Shown: positions 1 to 8,894, counted from the stretch's first letter. The stretch is DNA of 64,000 nt from Acidovorax radicis N35 (GCF_000204195.1 NZ_AFBG01000018.1:186001-250000), one strand, 5' to 3'. A program made the numbers and translations. The notes: generated from the sequence alone by a model not told the origin.

Positions 1-707
1 GCGTTGCTGCGCGTGGCGTTCTCGCCCGCACGCACGGCGGCCACCACGCGGGGGCGGCTGAGCATGCCGCTGATGCCGCTCTCTCCGTCGCCGCTGGGGT
101 CATGGAACTCGGGCGCGAACACGATGCCCGCGATCTCGCTTGCGAACTCCGCAAGGTGCGGCACGCTGCGCACCTCGTCCATGAGGAACTCCACCTGCTC
201 GGGCCCGGTGATGTCCACGTGGTATTCATCAGAGAACAACACCACCCGCGCGGTGAGCCCACCACGGACGGTGAGCCCGCCATGGTTGTAGTGGCCCCAC
301 AGGAGGTCGGCCACCTGCAGCGCGCCCTGCACATAAAACAGCTGGCCGCCCACCACGGCGTTGTGCATGCGCGCATCGCCCAGCACGACCAGGTGCGTGG
401 CGCCATCGGTGTCGTCGCAGGTGAGCGCGCCGTCGATCTGCAGGTGCCCTTCGATCAGGATCAGAAAGGGCTGGCCCGTGGGAGCTTGGTTGGTGTTGTT
501 GCCGCCCTGCAGCAGTGCCCGCAGCGGGCTGCCACTGGCCAGGGGCGCATCCAGGTGCAGCTCGGGCACCTGCACATCGCCCGTGATGCAGAGCACGGTT
601 TCCGTGGCCAGCGCGTCCGGGTCCTCTGCAAGGCGCTGGGCGATCCAGCTGTCGGCAGGCAGTCGGGCGGCCACGTCGGCCAGCGGGCAAAGTCGGGCAG
701 TGGGCAT
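1..707 (-). CDS. Polymer-forming/beta-helix-like hypothetical protein (3' end outside window)
   Basis: An ATG at 705-707 opens a minus-strand frame that runs without a stop to base 1, so about 235 residues are visible and the C-terminus is missing. The product is rich in Gly, Val, Leu and Asp. It has repeated short strand-like segments of the kind seen in stacked beta-coil proteins, for example LQIDGALTCDD, VVGGQLFYVQGALQV and YNHGGLTVRGGLTARVV. No signal peptide or catalytic motif is visible, so it is probably cytosolic. Similar proteins are annotated as polymer-forming or uncharacterised and sometimes sit near polymorphic toxin loci; nothing toxin-like is seen here. It is divergent from the M14-like gene at 812. 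Function unknown. Confidence 0.7.
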   Translation of the reverse strand, partial: MPTARLCPLADVAARLPADSWIAQRLAEDPDALATETVLCITGDVQVPELHLDAPLASGSPLRALLQGGNNTNQAPTGQPFLILIEGHLQIDGALTCDDTDGATHLVVLGDARMHNAVVGGQLFYVQGALQVADLLWGHYNHGGLTVRGGLTARVVLFSDEYHVDITGPEQVEFLMDEVRSVPHLAEFASEIAGIVFAPEFHDPSGDGESGISGMLSRPRVVAAVRAGENATRSN

Positions 708-811
708 GGTGTGTCGGGGCGAGGGGACAACGGGCGGGGCATCGTACACCGCGCGCCATGTGGTTTTTGCTTTGCGCAGAGAATGATGTGTTGTCTTATT
801 AGTTGCCATCC

Positions 812-1747
812 ATGACGCAAAACTCTCCCGTCTTTGAAGTGCTTCCCCGTGACCTGTCTGCCTACCGCCAGGGCAATGTGGGTATCGACTACGTGCACCG
901 TTTTGAATCGGGCCAGCCAGGCCCCCACGTGCTCATCAATGCACTCACGCATGGCAACGAAATCTGCGGCATGGTGGCGGCCACGCATCTGCTGGACACG
1001 GGCGTGCGCCCGCGCATCGGCACGCTGACCATCAGCTTTGCCAACGTGGCGGCGTATGCATCGTTTGACCCGACCCGCCCGTTTGAAAGCCGCCAGCTGG
1101 TGCACAACCTCAACCGCATCTGGTCCGCCGGTGAGCTGGACGGCACGGCCGCAAGCCCGGAGCTGGACCGCGCACGGGTGCTGCGCCCGGTGGTGGCTGC
1201 GGCCGACCACATTCTGGACATCCACTCCACCAGCCAGGACGTGCAGCCTTTCTGGGTGTACCCCGCTTATCCGCGCAATGCCCAGGTGGCGCTGGCCATC
1301 GGCCACCCGCCCGTGCACCTGGTGATGCCCAGCGGACTCGGCTCGGGCACGCCGCTCATCCAGCATGGCCGCCATGGGCTGGCGGAGAGCGAGGGGGTGG
1401 CTTTGGTGGTGGAGTGTGGCCAGCATTTCCGCCAGTCGGCGGCCGACGTGGCCACGGCCGTGGCGCTGGATTTTCTGGCGCACTTCGGTCTGGTCGAAGC
1501 CGCTGCTAACCGCCCCGCGCCAGGCCCACAGCGCCGCTATGAACTGCTGGAGACCTGCATGGTGCGCACGCCGGACTTTCGCTTCACGCGGCCTGTGCAG
1601 GGCTTTGAGGTGTTTGCCCAGGGCGAACTCATCGCCACCGATGGCCCGCACGAAATCCGCGCGCTGTGCGACGACTGCACGGTGCTGATGCCCACCCGCG
1701 AACCCATCGTGGGCCGCGAAGCGGTGTATCTGACCCGGCCGATCTGA
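812..1747 (+). CDS. Succinylglutamate desuccinylase/aspartoacylase-family (M14-like) deacylase
   Basis: A 311-residue protein of the zinc-dependent AstE/AspA family, which cleaves N-acyl groups from amino acids. The zinc-site signature is visible: HGNE at residues 47-50 (His and Glu ligands), a later His in DIHST (about 138), and a candidate catalytic Glu in VECGQ (about 201). I chose the ATG at 812; an in-frame TTG at 803 would add only three residues. There is no signal peptide, so it is a cytosolic enzyme. It stands alone: no arginine-succinyltransferase genes are nearby, so the physiological substrate cannot be told. The family call is firm; the substrate is open. Confidence 0.88.
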   Translation: MTQNSPVFEVLPRDLSAYRQGNVGIDYVHRFESGQPGPHVLINALTHGNEICGMVAATHLLDTGVRPRIGTLTISFANVAAYASFDPTRPFESRQLVHNLNRIWSAGELDGTAASPELDRARVLRPVVAAADHILDIHSTSQDVQPFWVYPAYPRNAQVALAIGHPPVHLVMPSGLGSGTPLIQHGRHGLAESEGVALVVECGQHFRQSAADVATAVALDFLAHFGLVEAAANRPAPGPQRRYELLETCMVRTPDFRFTRPVQGFEVFAQGELIATDGPHEIRALCDDCTVLMPTREPIVGREAVYLTRPI

Positions 1748-1766
1748 CCGGCAATCACCGGCAAGC

Positions 1767-2306
1767 TTAGAAGGACGATCCGGGCTGCGCGAGGAAGGCA
1801 ATCTCCTGCGCGGTGGACGTGCGCCCCAGCACCACGTTGCGGTGCGGGTAGCGCCCGAAGCGCGCAATGATGTCGCGGTGCAGCACCTCGAACTTCAGGT
1901 TGTTTTCGAGCCCCGGCTGGTCAAATAGCACCATCGCCTGGGCGTGCACCACCAGCGACTCGCTGTGCATGTAGGGCATGTAGGCAAAGGCGCGTTCGGC
2001 GGGGGCCAGTGCCGTGTCATGCTGCCCGGCCACCAGTTCCTGCGCCAGGGCCAGCGCCTGGGTGTCCTGCGCAAATGCGAGCGGCGAGCCCCGGTGGATG
2101 TTGCGCGAGAACTGGTCCAGCACCAGGATTTCCGCCAGGCGGCCCTGGGGTGTGCTGCGCCAGCTCCACAACTCGCACCGCCGCGCCGCTTCCCAGGTGG
2201 CGCCGAAGCGGACACGGATCATCGCGTCGATGGCGTCCTCTTGTGCGAAGTGCTGGGCGGGGGTGAGTTCTTCGAACCAGAAATGAAGGATGTCTTCGGC
2301 GTGCAT
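1767..2306 (-). CDS. DUF924 family protein
   Basis: A 179-residue all-helical protein matching the DUF924 family throughout. It opens with a DILHFWF segment, has the LVLDQFSRNIHRG block in the middle and a YMPYMHSES block after it. The family has a TPR-like helical fold and no established biochemical role. No signal peptide or membrane segment is present. It converges on the deacylase gene with only about 20 bp between the stops. An intergenic repeat lies just upstream of its start. Family assignment is confident; function unknown. Confidence 0.9.
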   Translation of the reverse strand: MHAEDILHFWFEELTPAQHFAQEDAIDAMIRVRFGATWEAARRCELWSWRSTPQGRLAEILVLDQFSRNIHRGSPLAFAQDTQALALAQELVAGQHDTALAPAERAFAYMPYMHSESLVVHAQAMVLFDQPGLENNLKFEVLHRDIIARFGRYPHRNVVLGRTSTAQEIAFLAQPGSSF

Positions 2307-2310
2307 CGTG

Positions 2311-2378
2311 TTTTTTGAATGAAATAGGGCTCTAGCGCTTTATCATAAAGCGCTAACAGCTATCAATTTCATAGTATC
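2311..2378. repeat. Intergenic palindromic repeat, copy a
   Basis: A copy of the dispersed element of roughly 65 bp: a GAATGAAAT lead, a hairpin core (AGCGCTTTA...TAAAGCGCT) and an AGCTATCAA tail. It lies between the DUF924 gene and the small gene at 2401. Confidence 0.8.
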
Positions 2379-2400
2379 CGGTGCTGCCGCACTGTGGGGC

Positions 2401-2622
2401 TCACCGACTGTCCTGCAGACGGATTTTCCCGTCGCGAACGTACTGGTTGAACTGGTCCTTCGGAATCGCGGCGGAGCCGACGGCATCGTTGTCGGCAGTC
2501 CAGCTCAGGGTGGTGCTGTCTTTGGAAGGCTCCAGCTCCACGGGGCCTTTCGGAATGGTCAGGGGGGCTCCGTCACCCGGGGTGTAGGTGACGTGGCCTG
2601 CAATGGTGGCGTGCTGGGTCAT
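2401..2622 (-). CDS. Small conserved hypothetical protein
   Basis: A 73-residue protein starting at an ATG preceded by an AAAGGA Shine-Dalgarno eight bases upstream; a longer in-frame extension to 2685 lacks such a site. It contains a VTYTPGDGAPLTIPKGPVE block and a central WTADNDAVGSAAIP stretch, giving a predicted small beta-rich fold. I recall similar small proteins as conserved and unnamed in Burkholderiales. No catalytic residues, signal peptide or membrane segment. Function unknown. Confidence 0.75.
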   Translation of the reverse strand: MTQHATIAGHVTYTPGDGAPLTIPKGPVELEPSKDSTTLSWTADNDAVGSAAIPKDQFNQYVRDGKIRLQDSR

Positions 2623-2828
2623 GGCGAAATCCTTTGCGGCGGTGCCGATGTGATGGAGCTTCCATTGCACTGCGCGCACGCGCACCGGGGTGTAAGACCA
2701 TGCCGTGCGACGGCGCGGGCAGGTGCCGCCACCTGCGAGGTCGTCGTTGTCCTTGGCTCAGCGCATGAAACTGGCACGGCCCAGGCCAGTGCCACCGTGG
2801 AACTGGCTGTGCCAGGCCACCGGTGGCG

Positions 2829-2883
2829 TCCCCCTCCCGCGCAGCGAGAGACGGGGAAGGCGCCGAAGGCGACTCAGGGGGAG
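2829..2883. repeat. REP/BIME-like palindromic element (CCCCCT...AGGGGG)
   Basis: A GC-rich imperfect palindrome with CCCCCTCCCGCGCAGCGAGAG on one side and GCGCCGAAGGCG then CAGGGGGAGC on the other. It lies between a small hypothetical gene and the 3' end of the DMT transporter gene. A second member is at 60424-60487. It probably folds in RNA and may help end transcription. Confidence 0.6.
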
Positions 2884-2890
2884 CTTCACC

Positions 2891-3859
2891 TTATGGAGGC
2901 ACCACCGCCTGCGTCCGCTCCTGCCGCACCAGATACAGCCCGCTGCCGATGATGATCGCGCCACCCAGCAATGTGGAAACCCCCGGCACGGCCTGCCACA
3001 ACACCCAGTCGAGCCCCATGCCCCAGGCCAGGGCTGTGTATTCAAATGGCGCCACCACCGATGCCTGCCCGTGCCGGAACGCCTCGGTGATCGCCAGCTG
3101 CCCCAGAAACCCCGTGACCGCCAGGCCCGCCACCAGCGGCCAGTGCGCCTGCGCCACACCCACCCAATTGGGCCAGGCCAGCGTGCCCGCACCCAGCGCC
3201 AGGAAGGCTGTGGTCCAGAAAACCAGGCTGGCGCTGGAGTCCGTGCGGCTGAGCACGCGCCCCGTGATGGCCGACACGGCATACCCACACGCCGCGCCCA
3301 GCACCGCCAGCGCGCCCAGCGTGAAAAAGGCCTCCTGGCTGGGCCGCAGGGCCACCACCACGCCCACCATGCCCAGCGCAATCGCCACCCAGTGCGCGGC
3401 GCGCACCTTCTCGCGCAGCACCACGGTCGACAGCGCCGTGATCAGCAGTGGCGCGATGAAGAACAGCGTGTAGGCCTCGGCCAGGCCCAGCTCTTTGAGC
3501 GCGTAGGTGAACAGGCCCAGCATGGTCACGTTGAGCACGCCACGCAGCAGGTGCAGCGGCCAGCGCACTTTGAGCAAGCTCCTCACCTCGCCGCGCCACA
3601 GCACATACAGCGCCACCAGCGGTAACGCAGCCCAGCCACGCAACGCCGCCACCTGCATGGCCGGGTAGCTGGCCGACAGGGTCTTGAGCAGGGCGTCCAT
3701 CAACGAAAAACACCCCACCGCCGCGACCATGGCCACGATGCCGCGCAGGTTGGCCGAGGCTGCCGCCTGCGCTGTGGTGGCCGTCGCAGTCGCAGTTGTG
3801 GTCGCGGTCGCGGCTGCAGATGCCGCAGGCTGAGCCTCGGAGTCGCTCGTCCGCGTCAT
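2891..3859 (-). CDS. EamA/DMT-superfamily membrane transporter
   Basis: A 322-residue inner-membrane protein with about ten hydrophobic helices arranged as two EamA repeats, typical of drug/metabolite exporters. The first repeat carries VGCFSLMDALLK and LRGWAALPLVALY; the second starts at about residue 180. The N-terminus before the first helix is a low-complexity Ala/Thr tract of about 40 residues, probably disordered. I start at the ATG at 3857-3859; the frame stays open upstream but reads as non-coding. Substrate unknown (metabolite, amino acid or drug). Confidence 0.87.
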   Translation of the reverse strand: MTRTSDSEAQPAASAAATATTTATATATTAQAAASANLRGIVAMVAAVGCFSLMDALLKTLSASYPAMQVAALRGWAALPLVALYVLWRGEVRSLLKVRWPLHLLRGVLNVTMLGLFTYALKELGLAEAYTLFFIAPLLITALSTVVLREKVRAAHWVAIALGMVGVVVALRPSQEAFFTLGALAVLGAACGYAVSAITGRVLSRTDSSASLVFWTTAFLALGAGTLAWPNWVGVAQAHWPLVAGLAVTGFLGQLAITEAFRHGQASVVAPFEYTALAWGMGLDWVLWQAVPGVSTLLGGAIIIGSGLYLVRQERTQAVVPP

Positions 3860-4086
3860 GGTTGTACCGCCGCAGGAAGGCTGCAGGCTGTGGCGGGTGG
3901 CAGGATGGTAAACGGCGCAGGGGCTGCGCCGCCAAGGCAGCGGTGCTGCGCTGGAAGACTGTGCATGGGATGACGGGAGGTGTCTGCCTGCGGCGCGTGG
4001 GCCTGCGCCGCAGCCAGGGGGTCGGTGGGCCAAAAAGTGTAGCGCAGCCCGCGCCAGCGGGCTGCCTCAGCTCGGCTCGGCCTGGA

Positions 4087-4593
4087 TCAGTCCGACTTGT
4101 GGTTGGCCGCGTTGCGGCTCACCTTGTCGTGCAGCATCGGTATGGCCCACAGCACCACCAGCGCCAGCACCGTGCTCAGCACGGCCGTGGCTTCGCGGCC
4201 CAGCCCGGCGGCGACGCCGATGGCGGCCGTGAGCCAGATGCCTGCGGCCGTGGTCAGGCCCTTGACCTGGCTTTCGGCATCGCCCTTGAGGATGGTGCCC
4301 GCGCCCAGAAACCCCACGCCCGCAATGATGCCCTGCAGCACGCGGCTGTTGTCCGCCGCTTCAATGCCGGCCTGCTGCGCCACCAGCACGAACAGGGCCG
4401 CGCCCATGGCCACCAGCATGTGGGTGCGTACGCCGGCTGCCTTGCCGGCGTGTTCGCGCTCCCAACCCAGCAGCCCGCCCAGCAGCGCTGCCATGGCCAG
4501 GCGCACCACGATGCGCGTGGCCTGCTCCGCATCGGGCACGTCCGAGAATTCCGAGGCCACGGTGCTGGTGATCTGGTGCCAGAGGTCAGCCAT
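4087..4593 (-). CDS. MgtC/SapB family inner-membrane protein
   Basis: A 168-residue protein with about five membrane helices and the MgtC N-terminal domain signature: LLGWEREHAGKAAGVRTHM followed by LVAMGAALF, then GVGFLGAGTI and the GLTTAAGIWLTAAIG helix. The family is linked to magnesium limitation and acid or intracellular stress, in some members by modulating ATP synthase. Two ATGs lie close together; AAGGA sits eight bases before the one at 4593 but only two before the one at 4599, so I prefer 4593. It lacks the soluble C-terminal domain of Salmonella MgtC, so it is a short SapB-type member. Confidence 0.88.
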   Translation of the reverse strand: MADLWHQITSTVASEFSDVPDAEQATRIVVRLAMAALLGGLLGWEREHAGKAAGVRTHMLVAMGAALFVLVAQQAGIEAADNSRVLQGIIAGVGFLGAGTILKGDAESQVKGLTTAAGIWLTAAIGVAAGLGREATAVLSTVLALVVLWAIPMLHDKVSRNAANHKSD

Positions 4594-4829
4594 GGCCATG
4601 TTCCTTGCACCCGGTGACCGGCGTTGTGGCAAGGGGGGGCGGTGTGCTCAGAGAGCGGTGCGCGTGTGGTGGCATGGCGGGGAGTCCAGCGGAGGAGGGG
4701 GCGCAGCAACAGTGCTGCCCTGCGACTGTGCTGCTCCGGCGCGGCAGCGTCTACCGGTGGCGGGCGAGCGCGGGGGTAGGACAGTGCCGACGCTGCCCAC
4801 GATGTGCCTGGTGGCATGTGGGCGCCAGG

Positions 4830-4893
4830 TTTTGATAAAAAATGGCACCTGGCGCTTGATGGGAAAGCGCTGATAGCTATCAAAAGTGAAGCA
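4830..4893. repeat. Intergenic palindromic repeat, copy b
   Basis: A copy with the TTTTGAT lead, a GGCGCTTGATGGGAAAGCGC core and an AGCTATCAAAAGTGAAGC tail. The roughly 310 bases from the MgtC start to 4910 hold this element and otherwise nothing I recognise. Confidence 0.8.
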
Positions 4894-4910
4894 TCTGAGG
4901 ATTGCAGTCC

Positions 4911-5069
4911 GTGGCCCCGTCCCTCCAGCGCTTCCCCCGCCCGTTTCTGCGGGTGGGGCACCTGCTGGGCGCTTGCGCCCCGGGGTGGCGCGTGTCACGA
5001 TTTGCACTGGTGCCCCGCAGCGGCCGCCGCTACCGGCGGGCGTGGTTCCGTGAGGAGTGTTTGCCATGA
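4911..5069 (+). CDS. Possible small coupled ORF ahead of the flavodoxin-fold oxidoreductase
   Basis: A GTG-started frame of 52 codons whose TGA overlaps the next gene's ATG (ATGA at 5066-5069), the usual geometry for translational coupling. A weak TGAGG lies about ten bases upstream of the GTG. The peptide is Arg-rich and ends RRAWFREECLP. Third positions are GC-rich, but so is the whole region, so codon bias decides little. It could be a leader peptide or a chance frame. No homologue is recognised. Confidence 0.35.
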   Translation: MAPSLQRFPRPFLRVGHLLGACAPGWRVSRFALVPRSGRRYRRAWFREECLP

Positions 5070-5656
5070 CGCCCAAGTGCATTGTTCTGATCCAGGGCCA
5101 CCCGGACGCGAGTGCGCCCCACCTGTGCCACGCGCTGGCGCAGGCCTATGCGCAAGGGGCCATCGCGGCGGGCCATGAGGTGCGCGAGATCGAGGTGGCC
5201 GCCATCGACTTTGCGCTGCTGCGCAGCCAACACGAGTGGGAGCTGGGCCTGCTGCCCGCCGTGCTCAAGCCTGCGCAGGCGGACATCGGCTGGGCGCAGC
5301 ACATCGTGCTGTTTTTTCCGCTGTGGCTGGGTGACATGCCGGCCTTGCTCAAGGGCTTTCTGGAGCAGGTGGCGCGGCCCGGGTTTGCCTTCAACACCGA
5401 AGGCAGCAACCCCTTTGGCCGCAAGGGGCTCACCGGCCGCAGTGCCCGGGTGGTGGTCACCATGGGTATGCCAGCGCTGGTCTACCGCTGGTACTTCCGC
5501 GCGCACAGCGTGAAGTCGCTGGAGCGCAATATCCTGGGCTTTGTGGGCATTGCGCCAGTGCACGAGACGCTGGTGGGCAGCGTGGAGCAACTGGGCGACG
5601 ATGGGGTTGCCAAGTGGAAGGCGCGCATGCGCGCGCTGGGGGCCAAGGCGGCTTAG
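5066..5656 (+). CDS. Flavodoxin-fold NAD(P)H:quinone oxidoreductase-like protein
   Basis: A 196-residue protein of the KefF/MdaB/NQO-like NAD(P)H dehydrogenase family, which uses FMN or FAD to reduce quinones or protect transporters. A GHPDAS phosphate-binding region lies at residues 10-15 and FPLWLGDMPALLKGFLEQV follows at about 90-108. The ATG at 5066 has GAGGAG about eight bases upstream. Cytosolic. Convergent with the nitronate monooxygenase gene. The specific electron acceptor is not deducible. Confidence 0.82.
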   Translation: MTPKCIVLIQGHPDASAPHLCHALAQAYAQGAIAAGHEVREIEVAAIDFALLRSQHEWELGLLPAVLKPAQADIGWAQHIVLFFPLWLGDMPALLKGFLEQVARPGFAFNTEGSNPFGRKGLTGRSARVVVTMGMPALVYRWYFRAHSVKSLERNILGFVGIAPVHETLVGSVEQLGDDGVAKWKARMRALGAKAA

Positions 5657-5692
5657 GCCGCAGGCTCAGTCCGTTGCGCGCCGCGGTGGCCT

Positions 5693-6643
5693 TCAGCCAA
5701 ACGACCGCGCTGCGGCCAAGGCGCCCATGCGCTGGCTGATCGCAAAGAACTCTGCCACCGTCTCTTCAATGATCTGCTGGGCCGTCTTGACGGAGTCGAT
5801 GAGACCGGCGGTCTGCCCCGCCAGCGCAGGCGCGGCCTCCATGTCGCCCTCAAAGTACACGCGCTGGATGCCCGCAAAGCTATCGGCGGGCATGAGGCCT
5901 GCCTCGTGGATGGCCTGGGTGCGCTGCGACTTGAGCGCGCGGATACAGGGGCTGGCCTTGGTGTTGAGCATCCAGGTGCCGGTCACGCCCGCATCGACGA
6001 TGGCGTTCTTGTAGTTGGCGTGCACGGGGCTTTCGGCGCAGCTCACAAACCTTGTGCCCATCTGTACCGCCTCGGCCCCCAGCGCAAAAGCCGCCGCCAT
6101 GCCGCGCCCGTCGCAGATGCCACCGGCCGCAACCAGCGGCACATCCACCCGCGCGCGGATGGCCTGCAGCAGCACCAGGGTGGAGACCTCTTCGGGGTTC
6201 TTGAAGCCGCCGCCTTCACCACCTTCGACCACCAGGCCGTCGATGCCTGCGTCCACACACCTGAGCGCGGTATCCACCGTGGGCACCGCGTGGTACACGG
6301 TGATGCCCGCATCCTTGAGCGGCGCGATGAACTTGGCCGGGCTGCCCGCCGAGGTGGTCACAAACTTCACGCCCGATGCGCAGACAAAACGCAGCATGGC
6401 GTCGTCTTTCAGAAAACGGATGGGCAGGTTCACGCCAAACGGCAGGCCGAGCGCGCTCATCTTCGTGATCTCGGCCTGGCAGTTGGCCGTCTCGCCGGAG
6501 GACGTCTCGATGATGCCCAGCCCGCCCGCGCGGGACACCGCCGAGGCCAGCTGCGTGCGCGCGATCCAGCCCATGGGCGCCTGGATGATGGGGTAGCGCG
6601 CGCCGGTGTGGGCGAGGACGCGGTTGGTGGCGGGTGGGGTCAT
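5693..6643 (-). CDS. Nitronate monooxygenase (2-nitropropane dioxygenase family)
   Basis: A 316-residue FMN-dependent TIM-barrel enzyme that oxidises alkyl nitronates. Visible landmarks are the N-terminal YPIIQAPMGWIA block, GLVVEGGEGGG near the middle, LVAAGGICDGRG, and ALGAEAVQMGTRFV (the FMN phosphate site). The start at 6643 has a good AGGAGA Shine-Dalgarno. Length and motif order match family members. It is tail-to-tail with the quinone-oxidoreductase-like gene. Some family members act on other substrates, so the nitronate role is inferred from family only. Confidence 0.88.
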   Translation of the reverse strand: MTPPATNRVLAHTGARYPIIQAPMGWIARTQLASAVSRAGGLGIIETSSGETANCQAEITKMSALGLPFGVNLPIRFLKDDAMLRFVCASGVKFVTTSAGSPAKFIAPLKDAGITVYHAVPTVDTALRCVDAGIDGLVVEGGEGGGFKNPEEVSTLVLLQAIRARVDVPLVAAGGICDGRGMAAAFALGAEAVQMGTRFVSCAESPVHANYKNAIVDAGVTGTWMLNTKASPCIRALKSQRTQAIHEAGLMPADSFAGIQRVYFEGDMEAAPALAGQTAGLIDSVKTAQQIIEETVAEFFAISQRMGALAAARSFG

Positions 6644-6711
6644 GAACGGAGTCTCCTGTTTTTTGGAGAGCCCATTATTTCGACGGGCGTGGGGTCGCCG
6701 TGTCGCCCGGG

Positions 6712-7506
6712 TTACGGTGCTCCGGGCGTCCCCAGTGTCTCTTCCCATGGCAACCGTTCAAACAGGCGTTGCCAGTCGGCGCTGGGGCTGGTGTTTGTAT
6801 CCTCTGCAGTGGTTTTCCCGGCACCCCATCCAGCAAGCCCTGGCCATGGCAGCCCGCTGTCGAAGGTCATGACCACCCCCGACACCGGGTGCGGCACCGT
6901 CAGCTGCCATGCATGCAGCCACAGCCTTTGCTGCCCCAGCCGCTCGGCCCACCAGCGGTTGAGGGGGCCTTTGCCGTGTGTCGCGTCGCCCAGGATGGGA
7001 TGCGCCAGGTGCTTGAGGTGGCGCCGGATCTGGTGGCGCCGCCCGGTGGTGGGGATCGCCTCGACCAGCGAGGCGCGGGTGGTAGCAAAACGCACATCGC
7101 TGGCCTCGTCGAGCGTGAGCTGCGCCAGGCGCCGAAAGCGCGTGTGGGCCTCCTGCACGGCCGCATCGGCCGGGGCATCGTCGGGCTTCAAGGCGTGGTC
7201 CACCTCGATGACCCCGGGCGCCCAGCCGCGCACCATGGCCAGGTAGCGCTTGTGCGTGGCGCCGTGCTCAAAGGCCTGCGACAGCGCTCGCGCCGAGTCG
7301 CTGTGCAGCGCCATCACCAGCACGCCGCAGGTGCCCTTGTCGAGTCGGTGCACGGGGTACACATGCTGGCCCAGCTGGTCGCGCAGGGTCTGCATCACAA
7401 ACCGTGTTTCGCCCGCGTCCAGCCCTGTGCGGTGCACCAGCCAGCCCGCAGGCTTGTAGACGGCCACCAGGTGCTCATCGCGCCAGAGAATGTGCAGAGG
7501 AGGCAT
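6712..7506 (-). CDS. truC: tRNA pseudouridine(65) synthase TruC
   Basis: A 264-residue RluA-type pseudouridine synthase. It opens with LWRDEHLVAVYKPAGWLVHR and has the catalytic HRLDKGTCGVLV motif (Asp56), both very like E. coli TruC, plus MQTLRDQLGQHV, TGRRHQIRRHLKHL and HPILGDATHG. TruC modifies U65 in certain tRNAs. There is no S4 domain, which supports TruC over RluC/RluD. About 40 residues at the C-terminus are variable. Confidence 0.88.
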   Translation of the reverse strand: MPPLHILWRDEHLVAVYKPAGWLVHRTGLDAGETRFVMQTLRDQLGQHVYPVHRLDKGTCGVLVMALHSDSARALSQAFEHGATHKRYLAMVRGWAPGVIEVDHALKPDDAPADAAVQEAHTRFRRLAQLTLDEASDVRFATTRASLVEAIPTTGRRHQIRRHLKHLAHPILGDATHGKGPLNRWWAERLGQQRLWLHAWQLTVPHPVSGVVMTFDSGLPWPGLAGWGAGKTTAEDTNTSPSADWQRLFERLPWEETLGTPGAP

Positions 7507-7714
7507 GGAAGAAGAGAGAAAAAATGACGCGAGAAACTACGGACGGAGGCCCAACCGCACGACGGCATGGCCGATGCCGGGGGGCTGGGGCTTATCGGGG
7601 GCATCGTTTTTACTACACGGCGGAGGGCAGGGCGCCCGCATGGCTTGGTCTGCACACTGCTGACAGATTCTGGCAGCAGGGGCGATAAGCTCCCGGTCCA
7701 CCAGAGGGGGCTTC

Positions 7715-8308
7715 ATGATCCATCGCTTTCAATGCCAGTGTGCCAAGGTCGTCGGCGAAGTGGCCGACACGCGCTCCGCCATCCACGCCATCTGTTATTG
7801 CCGGGACTGCCAGGCCTATGCCCACCATCTGGGGCAGCCCGACGCGGTGCTGGACGCTCTGGCCGGCACCGAGGTGGTGGGCACGCATGCCCGCAACGTG
7901 TCTTTCACCAGTGGCACCGACCAGCTGGCCTGCGTGTCGCTGTCTGAGGCGGGATTGCTGCGCTGGTATGCGCGCTGCTGCAACACCCCCTTGGCCAATA
8001 CGGGGCGCGACTGGCGCATGCCCTATGTGGGCCTGGTCCATCTGTGCCTGCGCGCGGGCGGCGCACCGCTTGCGCCTGCGTTTGTGCCAGTGCAGATGCA
8101 CCTGGAGACCGCCAGCGCCAAGGGCACGCCGCCCCGCACGGGCTGGAGCCAGCTGAAGGCGCTGCTGGGCTTCATGCCCCGCATTGCCGCAGCGCGTTTC
8201 AATGGCAGCTACCGCCGCACACCTTTCTTCACAGCCGCTGGCGTGCCCGTGGTGGCGGTGCGTGTGCTGTCCGCCGCCGAACGCGAAAGGGCCATGGCAG
8301 CGGTGTAG
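7715..8308 (+). CDS. DUF6151/GFA-like cysteine-rich protein
   Basis: A 197-residue protein with clustered cysteines like glutathione-dependent formaldehyde-activating (GFA) proteins: CQCAK at residues 7-11, CYCRDCQ near 28-34, and a CC pair near residue 88. These probably bind zinc. The ATG follows GAGGGGGC. I recall this arrangement under DUF6151. No signal peptide. The 208 bases upstream (7507-7714) hold only a hairpin, CTGCTGACAGATTCTGGCAGCAG, near 7659-7681. Confidence 0.72.
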   Translation: MIHRFQCQCAKVVGEVADTRSAIHAICYCRDCQAYAHHLGQPDAVLDALAGTEVVGTHARNVSFTSGTDQLACVSLSEAGLLRWYARCCNTPLANTGRDWRMPYVGLVHLCLRAGGAPLAPAFVPVQMHLETASAKGTPPRTGWSQLKALLGFMPRIAAARFNGSYRRTPFFTAAGVPVVAVRVLSAAERERAMAAV

Positions 8309-8465
8309 CAGCTGGGCCGGGTGCAGTAGTTCTCTGCGCCACCAGCCATGCGCCAGGGCGTGCCAGAATGCCGACGGTTTACCGTGGAGCCCCCTGGCCT
8401 GGGTGCATGTGCATCGACCCGCGCTGCACTCTTCGCCAAACCGAAAAACAAAACAAGGAGACCCC

Positions 8466-8801
8466 ATGTCGGCAGGAGACTGGAAAGACATGTATGCCGC
8501 CGCCGTGGCGGGCGACCTGGCGCTGGTGTGCCACCACATCAGCGCTGGCGTCAACCCCAACTACCAGCATCCCGAGATTTTGTGCACGCCGCTGGTGGCC
8601 AGCCTCATCCACGGCCACAACGAGATCGCGCACTACCTGCTGGCGCATGGGGCGGACCCAGAGCTCAAGTCCGACTTTGATGACATGACGCCCCTGCAGG
8701 CGGCCCGACGTTACCAGCGCAGCGAGTTCATTGCGCTGCTGCAGGCCAGGGGCGCCCGAGAAGAGCGTAAGCCGTTCTGGTGGCGCTGGCTGCCGGTGTA
8801 G
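8466..8801 (+). CDS. Short ankyrin-repeat protein
   Basis: A 111-residue protein with about three ankyrin repeats. Landmarks include AAAVAGDLALVCHHISAGV, PLVASLIHGHNEIAHYLLAHGADPEL and MTPLQAARRYQRSEFIALLQARGA. The start at 8466 has AAGGAG just upstream (about 8456). The protein is only the repeat domain plus a basic, Trp-rich tail (FWWRWLP), so it is probably a small binding or adaptor protein. The partner is unknown. Confidence 0.82.
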   Translation: MSAGDWKDMYAAAVAGDLALVCHHISAGVNPNYQHPEILCTPLVASLIHGHNEIAHYLLAHGADPELKSDFDDMTPLQAARRYQRSEFIALLQARGAREERKPFWWRWLPV

Positions 8802-8894
8802 CGGTGTCTGTGAATGGTCGAAAGCTTCCAGAGGCTCTTCGATCTGCGTGCAGCGGCTGATGTACGAGAAGCCTGGACAAACCCGACCCGACAG

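Noticed and set aside
461-1867. Long open frame on the minus strand (468 codons)
   Set aside because: It is antisense to the deacylase gene, which has clear family motifs; high GC content keeps such frames open by chance.
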